Of a DNA stretch of 48,972 nt, positions 26,124 to 35,003 are shown in pieces. The stretch lies in NCBI GenBank assembly GCA_046462535.1, contig JBKGVF010000008.1:1-48972 (forward strand), in the 5' to 3' direction. The position numbers and the translations under genes were made by a program. How positions within the stretch are numbered: the stretch's first letter is position 1; every line of letters begins with the position of its first letter. The notes under the pieces were generated by a model. That model had not been told where the DNA came from, did not search any database, and saw nothing but the letters and a program-made list of their open reading frames with translations. Origin of the DNA: JAAZCI01 sp046462535 (GTDB lineage: Bacteria > Pseudomonadota > Gammaproteobacteria > Cardiobacteriales > Wohlfahrtiimonadaceae).

Positions 26124-26150
26124 AAAAAACCCACATGAGGTGGGCTTTTT
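26124..26150 (-). terminator. ssb terminator (minus strand)
   Basis: A short stem CCCAC/GTGGG (26130-26134 with 26140-26144) closed by A6 on the left and T5 on the right (26146-26150), so that the A-T flanks extend the hairpin. The U run falls on the minus transcript after ssb. Short stem, hence moderate confidence. Confidence 0.7.
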
Positions 26151-26168
26151 AATGAAGAGAGGATCCGA

Positions 26169-26735
26169 CTAGAAGGGGATATCATCATCAAAACTATCAA
26201 AGTCGGCAAAATCATCCCCCTCTGAGCTTTGTGCAGGGCTCTGGAAATTATTGCTCTGCTGTTGTGGCTGTCCCGCCGAAGGGTTTTGTGATCCCCAGTT
26301 TCCTTGTGCTGGTGGTTGTTGTGGCTGTGGGGATTGATCGTAAGGATTGCCTGCAGGGGCATTATATCCACCGCCGCCACCGCCACCACCGCCGCGAGAG
26401 CCACCCCCTAACATCTGTAACTCATTTGCATTAATCTCGGTGCTAAAGCGCTCAATACCATTACGATCAGTATAGCGATTGGTACGTAGCGAGCCCTCTA
26501 CATAGACCTGTGAGCCCTTAGTTAAGTATTGACCTGCTATCTCAGCAAGTCGTCCGAAGAAGACGACGCGATGCCACTCAGTGCGCTCTTGCCGCTCACC
26601 ACTATTACGATCTTTCCAGCTTTCAGTTGTCGCAACCGAAATAGTGGTTACGGGTGCGCCCGCAGCGGTATAGCGAACTTCAGGATCGTTACCAAGACGG
26701 CCAACTAATATAACTTTATTTATTCCACGAGACAT
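26169..26735 (-). CDS. ssb: Single-stranded DNA-binding protein SSB
   Basis: The 188-residue protein has an N-terminal OB fold (residues 1-110, with GINKVILVGRLGNDPEVRY and WHRVVFFGRLAEIAGQYL). A Gly/Gln/Pro-rich disordered linker (GGSRGGGGGGGGGY, then PQQ repeats) follows. The conserved acidic tip DFDSFDDDIPF recruits replication and repair partners. SSB tetramers coat single strands during replication, recombination and repair. It is read alone on the minus strand. Confidence 0.98.
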   Translation of the reverse strand: MSRGINKVILVGRLGNDPEVRYTAAGAPVTTISVATTESWKDRNSGERQERTEWHRVVFFGRLAEIAGQYLTKGSQVYVEGSLRTNRYTDRNGIERFSTEINANELQMLGGGSRGGGGGGGGGYNAPAGNPYDQSPQPQQPPAQGNWGSQNPSAGQPQQQSNNFQSPAQSSEGDDFADFDSFDDDIPF

Positions 26736-26835
26736 ATCTTTTTACCTAATTATTTGAGAAATTGAGCCATAAATTTACTTAAGCAGTATACGCTATTTTA
26801 GCGGGCAAATCATTAACTATGGGGCATTGTAGCGG

Positions 26836-27657
26836 TTAGCGAATCTCAAAAAAATCAAATGATTTCTCTTTAAGATCACTCTTTATATGGGGGAGCTCAC
26901 TGAGCGCAAAGGGGCCAATCTGAACACGATAGATTGTTTTATCATCATGCTGTGCCCGTAATATTTGGGGGTTATATCCATACGCCTCGAGCTGTTTTCG
27001 CTGAAGGTTGGCTTCAGTTAATGAGAGGAAACTGCCCGTCTGTAATCGCTTAAAGTTTCTCTGGGGAGGTCCCTTTGGCGGAACAGTAACAATCGGCTCA
27101 ACAATCACATCAAATGAGGAGGAGCCCTGCTCAATCTCACTCTCCCCCCCATCAGAGGAGATGGAGAGAAACTCAAGAGGTGGGGGGGCGAAGAGGTCAG
27201 CCTCCTCCATCTCAGAGAGTCTCTCAGTGGTGCGATACTCCTCTTCAGGAGCGCTAATTAATGTTAGCTGAGGGATAGGGATTGATGGTGTTGGCTCAGG
27301 GTCGGAGAGCTCCATTCCCCCCCGCAGATCAGTTCCTGCGGTGTAGAATGAGCGATTCTCTAGCTGATCATAGAAGCTATAGGGATTCTCAGGAATCACA
27401 ATCTCCATCTGCGCTTTAAGGCGCTTACGCTCCTCTTTAGCGAGCTGCTGCTCCCTAGCTATCTCTGCCTGTTTTAGCTGCTTACTCTCGATCTTCTGTT
27501 GATTGAACATGGAGTAAAAATAGAGGAGCACCACCCCCACACCTAACCCAAACAGCATTAAAATCTGCTTTAGGGTTAAGGGTTTGCGAATCTCACGAAG
27601 TAGCCGTTTTAGCCAGCTCCATGGATCCTTTCTTAAGGCTTGTGATTTCTGCTTCAA
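26836..27657 (-). CDS. SPOR-domain cell-division-type membrane protein
   Basis: The 273-residue protein has a short cytoplasmic start, one membrane span (about residues 33-49), and a coiled-coil-prone basic stretch (QKIESKQLKQAEIAREQQLAKEE). A long Pro/Ser/Glu-rich linker follows, then a C-terminal SPOR domain (about 200-273) with LQTGSFLSLTEANLQRKQLEAYG and YRVQIGPFA. SPOR domains bind denuded glycan strands at the division septum. It directly follows argS, a common position of FtsN-like SPOR proteins. True FtsN function is unproven. Confidence 0.87.
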   Translation of the reverse strand: MKQKSQALRKDPWSWLKRLLREIRKPLTLKQILMLFGLGVGVVLLYFYSMFNQQKIESKQLKQAEIAREQQLAKEERKRLKAQMEIVIPENPYSFYDQLENRSFYTAGTDLRGGMELSDPEPTPSIPIPQLTLISAPEEEYRTTERLSEMEEADLFAPPPLEFLSISSDGGESEIEQGSSSFDVIVEPIVTVPPKGPPQRNFKRLQTGSFLSLTEANLQRKQLEAYGYNPQILRAQHDDKTIYRVQIGPFALSELPHIKSDLKEKSFDFFEIR

Positions 27658-27718
27658 CTCTACACTCTCTTCTAACCACTCTAAAGATCTAAAGGACTAT
27701 GGTATCACCTAATAGAGA

Positions 27719-29452
27719 TTACATACGCTCTGGAGCATCTAATCCTAACAGATAGAGACCATTAGCAACAACTATCTGTGCTGCTGATAAGAGATAGATG
27801 CGTGCCTCCTGTAAGGGAAACTCCGCCTCCTCTTGACTTAAAATTCGGACAATATTCCCTTCGTTATCCCGTGCATTGTAGTAACTATGAATGGCAGCGG
27901 CTAACTCCTGTAGGTAGTTAGCAATTAGATGGGGAGCACTATTATTACAAGCGGTCTCCACCATCGCCCCAAAATTTGTTAAGACTCGCATCAGGTGATA
28001 CTCCTGCTCAGAGGTGAGGAGCGAGAGATGCTCTTTAGCTCGATTAGGATCGAAAGGGGTACGTCCTAATCGCTCTACCTGATGGGCACGCTCTCTTAGA
28101 AGAGAGGCGATCCGAGCATGGGCATACTGAATATAGTAGACGGGATTCTCATTCGTTTGTGCTCGGGCAAGATCGATATCAAACTGTAGCTGAGAGTCGG
28201 GGTTGCGAGCAGCTAAGAAGTAGCGAGTAGCATCTTTACCCACCTCATCGATCAGATCCCTTAAGGTGACATAGGAACCGGCCCGTTTAGAGATCTTCAC
28301 CTCTTCACCATCACGCATCACCATCACCATCTGGTGCAGAAGATACTCAGGCCACCCCTTAGGAATACCAATATCGAGTGCTTGTAGCCCAGCTCGTACT
28401 CGTGCAATGGTGCCATGATGATCTGCTCCCTGCTCGTTGATCACACGGGTAAAGCCCCGCTCCCACTTGCGCTTATGGTAGGCAACATCGGGAACAAAGT
28501 AGGTGTACCCCCCCTCTTTTTTCCGCATTACCCGATCTTTATCATCCCCAAAATCGGTGGTCTTTAACCAGAGGGCACCCCCCTCTTCGTAGGTTTTGCC
28601 ACTCTCTATTAATGCGTTAACGGTCTCTTCAACTGAGCCATCTTCATAGAGAGAGGATTCGAGATAGTAGACATCAAAGTTAATATCAAACGCTTTAAGA
28701 TCGAGATCCTGCTCACGACGTAGATAGGCTACGGCAAAAGCACGGATCGCCTCTAGATCATTAGGATCACCTGATGCAGTTACTTCGCGATCATCGGCGG
28801 TAACGCTCTTTTTTGCCAAATAATCGTTTGCGATATCGATAATATATTCCCCTTGATACCCATCGGTGGGCCACCCCTCATCATTAGGGGTTAAACCATC
28901 AATGCGAGCCTTGACTGACGCTGCAAGGTTATCGATCTGGGCGCCGGCATCGTTATAGTAGAACTCACGGGTTACCTGATATCCATTCGCCTCTAAAATT
29001 CGAGCTAGGGAGTCCCCAACGGCAGCCCCGCGACCATGACCGACATGGAGAGGGCCTGTTGGATTGGCTGAGACAAACTCAACCTGAATCTTTTCACCGG
29101 CTCCGCGATTGTTGCGCCCATACTGCTCCTGCTTTGTGAGCATCGCTTCGAGCTCTTGGTGATAGAGAGATTGATTGAGAGTAAAGTTGATAAATCCTGG
29201 CCCAGCAATCTCGACATCGATGACCCGCTCATCCTCTGGAAGGGCAGCAACAATGCGCTCTGCTAAAGCGCGAGGATTACTCTTAAAGGGGCGAGCTAAC
29301 ATCATGGCAATATTGCTGGCAAAATCCCCATGGGCAATCTCTCGGGTTCGCTCAACGCTACGGGGGATAAGGGTAGAATCGATCGTTACCCCCTCCCTAT
29401 TGGCTAAGGTGGTGACGACATCCGTTAGAAGGGTTACAGGAATCTCTCTCAT
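27719..29452 (-). CDS. argS: Arginyl-tRNA synthetase
   Basis: The 577-residue class I synthetase charges tRNA-Arg. The N-terminal Add1 domain covers about the first 110 residues, the HIGH-type signature is HVGHGRG in PTGPLHVGHGRGAA near residue 135, and the KMSKS-type loop is KISKRAG in a region read VKISKRAGSYVTL. The C-terminal anticodon-binding domain ends ANGLYLLGLDAPERM, as in other ArgS. It is the first gene of a two-gene unit with the SPOR protein, 61 bases apart. No leader structure is obvious in the 242-base upstream gap. Confidence 0.98.
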   Translation of the reverse strand: MREIPVTLLTDVVTTLANREGVTIDSTLIPRSVERTREIAHGDFASNIAMMLARPFKSNPRALAERIVAALPEDERVIDVEIAGPGFINFTLNQSLYHQELEAMLTKQEQYGRNNRGAGEKIQVEFVSANPTGPLHVGHGRGAAVGDSLARILEANGYQVTREFYYNDAGAQIDNLAASVKARIDGLTPNDEGWPTDGYQGEYIIDIANDYLAKKSVTADDREVTASGDPNDLEAIRAFAVAYLRREQDLDLKAFDINFDVYYLESSLYEDGSVEETVNALIESGKTYEEGGALWLKTTDFGDDKDRVMRKKEGGYTYFVPDVAYHKRKWERGFTRVINEQGADHHGTIARVRAGLQALDIGIPKGWPEYLLHQMVMVMRDGEEVKISKRAGSYVTLRDLIDEVGKDATRYFLAARNPDSQLQFDIDLARAQTNENPVYYIQYAHARIASLLRERAHQVERLGRTPFDPNRAKEHLSLLTSEQEYHLMRVLTNFGAMVETACNNSAPHLIANYLQELAAAIHSYYNARDNEGNIVRILSQEEAEFPLQEARIYLLSAAQIVVANGLYLLGLDAPERM

Positions 29453-29694
29453 ATTAATACGTTACTCTCTTGCTCATAAATGTTGATCAAACGCCCTACT
29501 GTAAAAGAGCGCTCGCGATCTTGAATCTCTCCATCGCTAAGCGCTCTTCTCTCTAGCCCAACCTAATTGATCTATAAGTCGATAAGTATGTAGATAATAC
29601 CTATAGAGACCTTATCGATAGGGGGACTCGATACCCATTAGGCATCTATTTAACCATCGGTCTGCTCCATCGCTCAAGACTAGCGGAGGGGCTC

Positions 29695-30270
29695 TTACTG
29701 ATTAAACTTCTCCATTAGGGATTGCATCTTCTCATCTAAGCTCATCTTCGGCTTAGGGGCGCTCTTTGCACTCTTCTTCTCTGCTTTAGGTCTACTGCTG
29801 TTACGCCCTTTAGGAGTCCGCTTTTTTGGCTCCTCCCGCTTTAAGGCTTCAGGACGATTTTTAGCGAGCCACTGCTCAATCTTCTCAATAGCGGCTTTGG
29901 CCACCTCCCGATGCTCATCGAGAATCTCCTCAGCCTGCGACCCATCGAGATTGGTGCGATACTTAGCATGGACTAAAGCACGCTGATAGCGTAACTGTTT
30001 TGTATACCAAGCTAGGGCGGAGCGGAGGGTTGCGCCACTAAAGCCCCACTCTTGAACAATAGGAACGAGCTCCTTATGGAGTCCGATGGCAAGAACAACG
30101 GGTCGACCATCTTTCGGGTGTGGAAAGATACCAGGATACTCTTCGGAGAGCTTAGCTAAGAGCGCACGTGACTCTTCAACCCGCTTAGCACGAGCAGCCC
30201 GTTGCGCCTCCCGATTCTGCTTAAGATGCTCTTCTTCGTTGCTAGTTGGTTGCTTATTTTCTTCTGTCAT
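29695..30270 (-). CDS. proQ: ProQ/FinO-family RNA chaperone
   Basis: The 191-residue protein has an N-terminal FinO/ProQ RNA-binding domain (about residues 35-130), with the signature LRSALAWYTKQLRYQRALVHAKYRTNL and the ProQ-like start of a helix EEYPGIFPHPKDGRPVVLAIG. A Lys/Arg/Pro-rich linker and a short helical tail (SLDEKMQSLMEKFNQ) follow. It lacks the C-terminal Tudor-like domain of E. coli ProQ. ProQ binds structured 3' ends and many small RNAs. Read alone on the minus strand, divergent from surA. Confidence 0.88.
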   Translation of the reverse strand: MTEENKQPTSNEEEHLKQNREAQRAARAKRVEESRALLAKLSEEYPGIFPHPKDGRPVVLAIGLHKELVPIVQEWGFSGATLRSALAWYTKQLRYQRALVHAKYRTNLDGSQAEEILDEHREVAKAAIEKIEQWLAKNRPEALKREEPKKRTPKGRNSSRPKAEKKSAKSAPKPKMSLDEKMQSLMEKFNQ

Positions 30271-30427
30271 TTCAAATTAAAAATCTGTTCCGATATACTT
30301 AAAGGGGTATAATTCTATTCTATCTGGGATAGAATTGCATTAAGCGTGTAATCTAATTACTATAGCAAACTATTATTCATTCCATGACTAATATTTATCA
30401 AAACCCTAATTTTTAGAGTAAAAAAAT

Positions 30428-31396
30428 ATGAAGAGTCGGTTAATCACCTTAGTAGCCTCTGTTATCGCCCTATTTGGGTTGCAGACCCCCCTTTTAGCGG
30501 CGGACCGTATTGCTCTTGTTGTCGATAGTGAAGTGATCACCATGAGTGAGTGGCGCAGCGCATACGGACAGGCACAGGCGGAGATGCGTTATATTCCGCC
30601 CCACTACCGGCCCACAGCCAGTGAGTTGGTGGATAATGTTGTCAATTATCTTGCCCTCTCTAAGGTACAGAGAAAGATTGCCGAGCAGATGGGGGTAACG
30701 ATTAGTGATCAGATGGTAGAGAGTGCCATTCAAGAGATAGCAGATCGTAATGGTGCGACTGTGGCACAGTTAAGGGCATACTTAAATTATCAAGGGATCA
30801 GTTGGGATCAGTATCGGGAAGAGATTCGGAGCCAGATGTTAGTTGGGCAGATTCAAGGGGAGATCTTCCGGACGGTGATGATCACTGAAAAAGAGGTGGA
30901 TCTCTATATGCGTTCAGCTGAGTTTCAAGAGATTCGTCGCGAATTAGAGGCAAGCCGCTCACCACAGGTGGATGTTAGTCATATTCTAATTAAGATTACT
31001 AAGGTCACACCAGAAGAGCGGGCAAAGCAGGTGGCAGATCGACTCTATGAGCGGCTCATAAATGGGGAGAATTTTGAGGAGATCGCCCAAGCACAATCGG
31101 AAGATCCTATCTCTGCTGCACGACAAGGGAATCTTGGCTGGGTCGCTTCAGGACAGATGGTTCCTGAGTTTGAGCGAGCTATGATGAGTCAGGAGATTGG
31201 GGTAATTGGGCGCCCTATTCGCTCCCCATTTGGGTACCATATTATTCGTGTGAATGAGCGTAAGGTGGGGATTCCCGATGAGGAGTCTCTCCGAAATGTC
31301 GCCCGAAACTATTACTTTAATAAAAAGGCCTCACAAACCTACTCACTCTGGCAAGAGAAGATGCTCTCTGATGTCTATATTGAGCGCCGTTTTTAG
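30428..31396 (+). CDS. surA: Periplasmic chaperone SurA (single parvulin domain)
   Basis: The 322-residue protein has a Sec signal (hydrophobic residues 6-24, cleavage likely after LLA). An N-terminal chaperone module with SurA-type DRIALVVDSEVITMSEW follows, then one parvulin prolyl isomerase domain (about 180-285, with VDVSHILIKI, GNLGWVASGQMVPEFE and FGYHIIRVNE). It escorts outer-membrane proteins to BamA. E. coli SurA has 428 residues and two parvulin domains, so this version lacks one domain. Its partner rsmA follows, as in most gammaproteobacteria, but pdxA is missing between them. Confidence 0.95.
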   Translation: MKSRLITLVASVIALFGLQTPLLAADRIALVVDSEVITMSEWRSAYGQAQAEMRYIPPHYRPTASELVDNVVNYLALSKVQRKIAEQMGVTISDQMVESAIQEIADRNGATVAQLRAYLNYQGISWDQYREEIRSQMLVGQIQGEIFRTVMITEKEVDLYMRSAEFQEIRRELEASRSPQVDVSHILIKITKVTPEERAKQVADRLYERLINGENFEEIAQAQSEDPISAARQGNLGWVASGQMVPEFERAMMSQEIGVIGRPIRSPFGYHIIRVNERKVGIPDEESLRNVARNYYFNKKASQTYSLWQEKMLSDVYIERRF

Positions 31397-31421
31397 TAGT
31401 AGATTGATTCATTAAGCAGTG

Positions 31422-31451
31422 AAAAAACCGCGCTTAATGTGCGGTTTTTTT
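31422..31451 (+). terminator. Hairpin terminator between surA and rsmA
   Basis: A perfect 10-bp stem (AAAAAACCGC at 31422-31431 with its complement at 31441-31450), a 9-nt loop and a T run. It lies between surA and the proposed rsmA start at 31488, which supports rejecting the upstream in-frame start at 31419. Some read-through into rsmA is likely. Confidence 0.85.
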
Positions 31452-31487
31452 ATTGGTGAGAGAAATGTAGAGGAAGAGAGGGAATAT

Positions 31488-32267
31488 ATGAGAGCGCAAC
31501 ATCGTGCCCGTAAACGTTTTGGACAAAACTTCTTAGTCGATGAGCAGGCTATTTATGAGATAGTAGCCAGTATTAATCCGAGCCCTGGTGAGCCGCTAGT
31601 AGAGATTGGTCCCGGTTTAGGAGCCTTGACTAAGCCGATCTTAGCCCAAGCAGGGGCATTAACGGTTATTGAGCTCGATCGGGATCTGATCGCCTATCTT
31701 GAAGGAATATCGGGATTAACCATTATCCATAGTGATGTCTTAAAGGTTGATTTTGCCCAATTGCGTCACCATATTGGGGAGCGATTGCGAATTATTGGGA
31801 ATCTTCCCTATAACATCTCAACCCCCATCATCTTCCATCTCTTAGCGCAATTACCCCATATTGAGGATATGCACTTTATGTTGCAAAAAGAGGTAATTGA
31901 GCGGATGGGTGCCGAGGTGAGCACCCGTGAATATGGACGGCTCTCGGTAATGGTGCAGCGCTATTGTGAGGTTATCCCTCTTTTAGAGATCGCCCCTGAG
32001 GCCTTTGATCCTGCCCCTAAAGTCACAAGTCAATTTGTGCGCTTAATGCCGTACCATACCCCCCGCTACGAGGTGAGTGATGATGCGCTCTTTGAGGCGG
32101 TGGTTAAAGATGCCTTTGCCATGAAGCGGAAGATGATCCGTAACAACCTCAAGCACCACCTTACGGAGGAGGAGCTTGAGGCGTGTGGCATCACCCCCAC
32201 CCTTCGCCCGGAGAATTTAACTGTTGATGATTTTGTTCAATTAACCAACTATTTAGCGAATCGCTAA
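31488..32267 (+). CDS. rsmA: 16S rRNA adenine-N6,N6-dimethyltransferase RsmA (KsgA)
   Basis: A 259-residue SAM-dependent enzyme that dimethylates two adjacent adenines near the 3' end of 16S rRNA late in small-subunit assembly. The opening RKRFGQNFLVDEQAI is the family signature. The SAM-binding motif VEIGPGLGALTKPIL starts at residue 42, and the catalytic NLPYNIS lies near residue 105. ATG 31488 is chosen because AGGAAGAGAGGG precedes it and because the earlier in-frame start at 31419 lies inside the terminator at 31422-31451. It is followed 11 bases later by the Ppx/GppA gene. Confidence 0.97.
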   Translation: MRAQHRARKRFGQNFLVDEQAIYEIVASINPSPGEPLVEIGPGLGALTKPILAQAGALTVIELDRDLIAYLEGISGLTIIHSDVLKVDFAQLRHHIGERLRIIGNLPYNISTPIIFHLLAQLPHIEDMHFMLQKEVIERMGAEVSTREYGRLSVMVQRYCEVIPLLEIAPEAFDPAPKVTSQFVRLMPYHTPRYEVSDDALFEAVVKDAFAMKRKMIRNNLKHHLTEEELEACGITPTLRPENLTVDDFVQLTNYLANR

Positions 32268-32278
32268 AAGGAGTGCCG

Positions 32279-33247
32279 ATGATTAGATCTGATAAAAATG
32301 ATAATAAAGAGATGAATCAAAATCAGGCCCCCAATTATTATGCAATTGCTGATCTTGGTTCGAATAGCTTTCATCTTATGATTATGAGCCACAATGGGGC
32401 GGAGCGCTCGCTCAAGCTTGAAGAGCGGGTCTATGAGCTTGTCCAGATTGGCTACGGTTTAACAGAAGATCGCCGCCTCGATCAGGCAACCCAAGCGCGT
32501 GTCTTTACTGCGTTAAGAAAGATGCGAGAAGCGTTAGCGCGCTACCCCCTAAGAGGAGCGAAAGCGGTGGGGACGATGATATTGCGCAATATTAATGATC
32601 CCCACTTTATGGCAAAAGCAGAGGAGATCTTAGGGCTCCCCATTGAGGTGATTAGTGGTGAGCGGGAGGCGGAGCTGATCTTTAATGGTGTGATGGGGAG
32701 TCTCCCTACGGAGGGGGGGCTTTTAGTGTTGGATATTGGTGGGGGAAGTAGTGAGCTCATCTATGGGGAGGAGCGGCAGCTCATTGTGAGTGATAGCTTC
32801 GATATTGGTTGTGTGACGCTAAATCGAGATTACTTCTCTGAGCCACTCTATACCGAAGCACAATTTAAGGCGGCGGAGGGGGCGTTAACGCCTCTGCTTC
32901 GCCCACGTATTACCCCCTTTCTGCAGTATGATTTAGCAGAGAGCCACCTCTATGGCACATCGGGAACAATTAGATTGCTCTACGATATCGCCGAGCAGGA
33001 GGGGTTCGCCCACGATTATCAACTCAATCGAGCATCGTTAACTCAGCTCTACCACCATCTTCTTACTATTCAATGTAAGCAGCAGCTTATTGAGCGGTAT
33101 GATCTATGTGAGCGCAGTGTCAATATTGTCGGCTCTGGATTGGTGATTCTTGATACTCTGCTCTCACTCTTAATGTGTGATGAGCTGACTGTCACCCACC
33201 TCTCACTACGAGAGGGGGCGATCTATGAGCTTATTGACGCAGCTTAA
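32279..33247 (+). CDS. Ppx/GppA-family exopolyphosphatase/pppGpp phosphohydrolase
   Basis: The 322-residue protein has the actin-like ATPase fold of the Ppx/GppA family, with phosphate motif 1 ADLGSNSFHLM (about residues 25-35) and phosphate motif 2 VLDIGGGSSELI (about residues 150-161). It could cut inorganic polyphosphate or pppGpp to ppGpp, and the sequence does not tell which. It lacks the C-terminal HD-like domain of full-length Ppx/GppA, being shorter than the usual 500 residues. ATG 32279 is favoured over GTG 32273, with AAAAGGAG at 32266-32273. It shares a TTAA stop overlap with the convergent HAD gene. Confidence 0.9.
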   Translation: MIRSDKNDNKEMNQNQAPNYYAIADLGSNSFHLMIMSHNGAERSLKLEERVYELVQIGYGLTEDRRLDQATQARVFTALRKMREALARYPLRGAKAVGTMILRNINDPHFMAKAEEILGLPIEVISGEREAELIFNGVMGSLPTEGGLLVLDIGGGSSELIYGEERQLIVSDSFDIGCVTLNRDYFSEPLYTEAQFKAAEGALTPLLRPRITPFLQYDLAESHLYGTSGTIRLLYDIAEQEGFAHDYQLNRASLTQLYHHLLTIQCKQQLIERYDLCERSVNIVGSGLVILDTLLSLLMCDELTVTHLSLREGAIYELIDAA

Positions 33248-34176
33248 CCCTCTTTGGTGATGATAAAGTCGGGTGTAATCCCCGACTCTTTAATATAGGG
33301 GTAGGGATCTTGTCCCCGGAGAAAGCCCCAGTCAGCCTTCAAGGCACTCTTCATCCCTGCCATATTCCCCCCCAAGATATCGGTATGGAGGGTATCCCCT
33401 ACCATCAAGATCCGCTGAGGATCAACAACCCGCCTTAATTGGCGCTCAATCTTTTGAATGCTCACCTCATATGCATTTTGAAAAGGTTTACCATAGAAGG
33501 AGAGCTCAAGCTCCGGTAAGCTCTTTTTTAGGTCGAAGGCGTAGTAGCCAGGCTCAACTGAAAACCCTCTCTCAAAGGGGGCACTAACATCAGGATTACC
33601 CACTAAGAGGGGGCGAAGTCGTCTCGTCAATGAGCTCCGTAGCGCCTCTTGCCACTCCTGATCCCAATAGGCAGTACCTAAAAAGATAAAGCCATCCACC
33701 TCATCGATATTGTCGCGGGTCAGATAGCAGCAATTGGCAGGAATTGTCTCAATATAGGCACCATCGGTGACAATGACCCCCCAAAGCCCCCCCTCTTCTG
33801 TTAAGGGATGTTGGGCGACCCCCACCTCCACAGCATCACGAGAGGAGATGATATAGGGCTCCTCAATGGAGTATCCCAATTTAGGGTAGATCTTTGCCCG
33901 AACCGATGAGGGGTAGGAGGCGCCATTGGTTAAGACAAAACATTCAACCCCCAGTCGTTGTAGATGGGCGATCTCTTCTGGCATATGGGGGATAGCACTC
34001 TCCCCAACATTGAGTACCCCAAAGCCATCAAGAAGGAGAATATCGAACTGATCCACGATCGATAGGAGGGAGTCGATCGGTTGTGCCCCTTTTTTAGGGG
34101 GGGTAACGCCAGGATAGAGCCGATCGGGATGATAATGGTGATTATAGAGTGACCAAACGCTTTTAAAATCTAACAC
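33244..34176 (-). CDS. HAD-superfamily class IIA hydrolase (NagD-like)
   Basis: The 310-residue phosphatase-like protein has motif I at ILLLDGFGVLN, motif II at FVLTNGAS, and motifs III-IV near the C-terminus (ILMVGDTLHTDILGGNMAGMKS). The nucleophile Asp is present, but the usual second Asp of the DxD motif is replaced by an aromatic residue (Phe), as in a known subgroup of class IIA proteins. Enzymatic activity is thus unsure. A GTG start at 34176 is used. The stop overlaps the Ppx/GppA stop by four bases (TTAA). Substrate unknown. Confidence 0.87.
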   Translation of the reverse strand: MLDFKSVWSLYNHHYHPDRLYPGVTPPKKGAQPIDSLLSIVDQFDILLLDGFGVLNVGESAIPHMPEEIAHLQRLGVECFVLTNGASYPSSVRAKIYPKLGYSIEEPYIISSRDAVEVGVAQHPLTEEGGLWGVIVTDGAYIETIPANCCYLTRDNIDEVDGFIFLGTAYWDQEWQEALRSSLTRRLRPLLVGNPDVSAPFERGFSVEPGYYAFDLKKSLPELELSFYGKPFQNAYEVSIQKIERQLRRVVDPQRILMVGDTLHTDILGGNMAGMKSALKADWGFLRGQDPYPYIKESGITPDFIITKEG

Positions 34177-34225
34177 AATAACCCTTTAATACTGCAATGC
34201 ACCGAGGATGGTGCTGTGATAAAAA

Positions 34226-34250
34226 AAGAGCTAACGGATCGCTAGCTCTT
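34226..34250 (-). terminator. Ferritin-gene terminator (minus strand)
   Basis: A perfect 8-bp stem (AAGAGCTA at 34226-34233 with 34243-34250), a 9-nt loop, and an A7 run on the plus strand that becomes a U tract on the minus transcript. It lies 30 bases after the ferritin stop. Confidence 0.8.
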
Positions 34251-34279
34251 ACAACTGATTGTAGTGGAATCTTCCTTAA

Positions 34280-34795
34280 TTATAGATCGGCTTCCGCAGC
34301 GGCACGGCTTCGAATAGCAGCGAGCTCACGATCGATATAGTAGTGGGCATTCTTCTCCCCTTTAAGAATCTCAAAGCGATCTAAGATATCACGGAAGAGA
34401 TCCTCCTCCTCCCGCTGTTCGGCGATAAACCACTGAATAAACTCAAAGGTTGAGTAATCTTGGGTGGTGAGTGCCTCATGAGCGATGCGATTAACCTGTT
34501 TGGTAATCTTCTGCTCCTGCTCATAAGCGGCAACAAAGATCTCATTGAGCCCTTTAAAGTCAGTATCCACATTCTTAATATCACCAAGATAGGCCATCTG
34601 ATCCATTAGGAGCATATAGTCAAAGATCTTCTGCATATGCTCGCGCTCTTCATAAGCTTGCTCAATGAGAAAGCTTGCGGCACCAGGGTAACCATTATGG
34701 CTCGCCCAAGCGGCCATCTGTTGATAGTTGTGGGCTGAGTGTAACTCATTGTTGATCTGCTCATTAAGTAGATCGGCCATTGCTTTAGAAATCAT
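34280..34795 (-). CDS. Bacterial non-heme ferritin (FtnA-type)
   Basis: The 171-residue four-helix protein carries ferroxidase ligands: Glu in the first helix (NNELHSAHNYQQMAAW, the E-x2-H pattern), EEREH in the second, and the E/Q set of the later helices (EFIQWFIAEQREEEDLFRDI). It stores iron as ferric mineral in a 24-subunit shell. ATG 34795 is preferred over ATG 34801 because AAGGAG at 34802-34808 would be only 1 base from the latter. The upstream divergent gap (34796-35003) carries an iron-box-like half site GATAATGA (minus strand, near 34893), too weak to call Fur control. Confidence 0.95.
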   Translation of the reverse strand: MISKAMADLLNEQINNELHSAHNYQQMAAWASHNGYPGAASFLIEQAYEEREHMQKIFDYMLLMDQMAYLGDIKNVDTDFKGLNEIFVAAYEQEQKITKQVNRIAHEALTTQDYSTFEFIQWFIAEQREEEDLFRDILDRFEILKGEKNAHYYIDRELAAIRSRAAAEADL

Positions 34796-35003
34796 ATTCA
34801 TACTCCTTAACTATCCCTCATATTCAATCATCTTTAGAGAGATTAAGAATAGCATACCTTCTGAAATTTACGGTAACTAAGACTCATTATCAGCAGAGAG
34901 TAATTATGGGATGAAAAGAGAGATTTGCTTCCGTCTCCCCCCCTTTTTAGCGTAAACTAGAGGGCGATTATTCCTAGCGGTTAGTAAACCAAAGTGAGCT
35001 CCT

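Noticed and set aside
31419..31487. Longer RsmA with start at 31419
   Set aside because: The stretch is the hairpin terminator after surA. ATG 31488 has a good ribosome-binding site and matches the family start.
32700..32720. Run of seven G in the Ppx/GppA gene as a phase-variation tract
   Set aside because: Several genes here have G runs from GGG codons and the frame is intact. No repeat-unit variation can be judged from one sequence.
34880..34910. Fur box before ferritin
   Set aside because: Only one half resembles GATAATGA and the second half is missing, so it was not listed as a regulatory feature.
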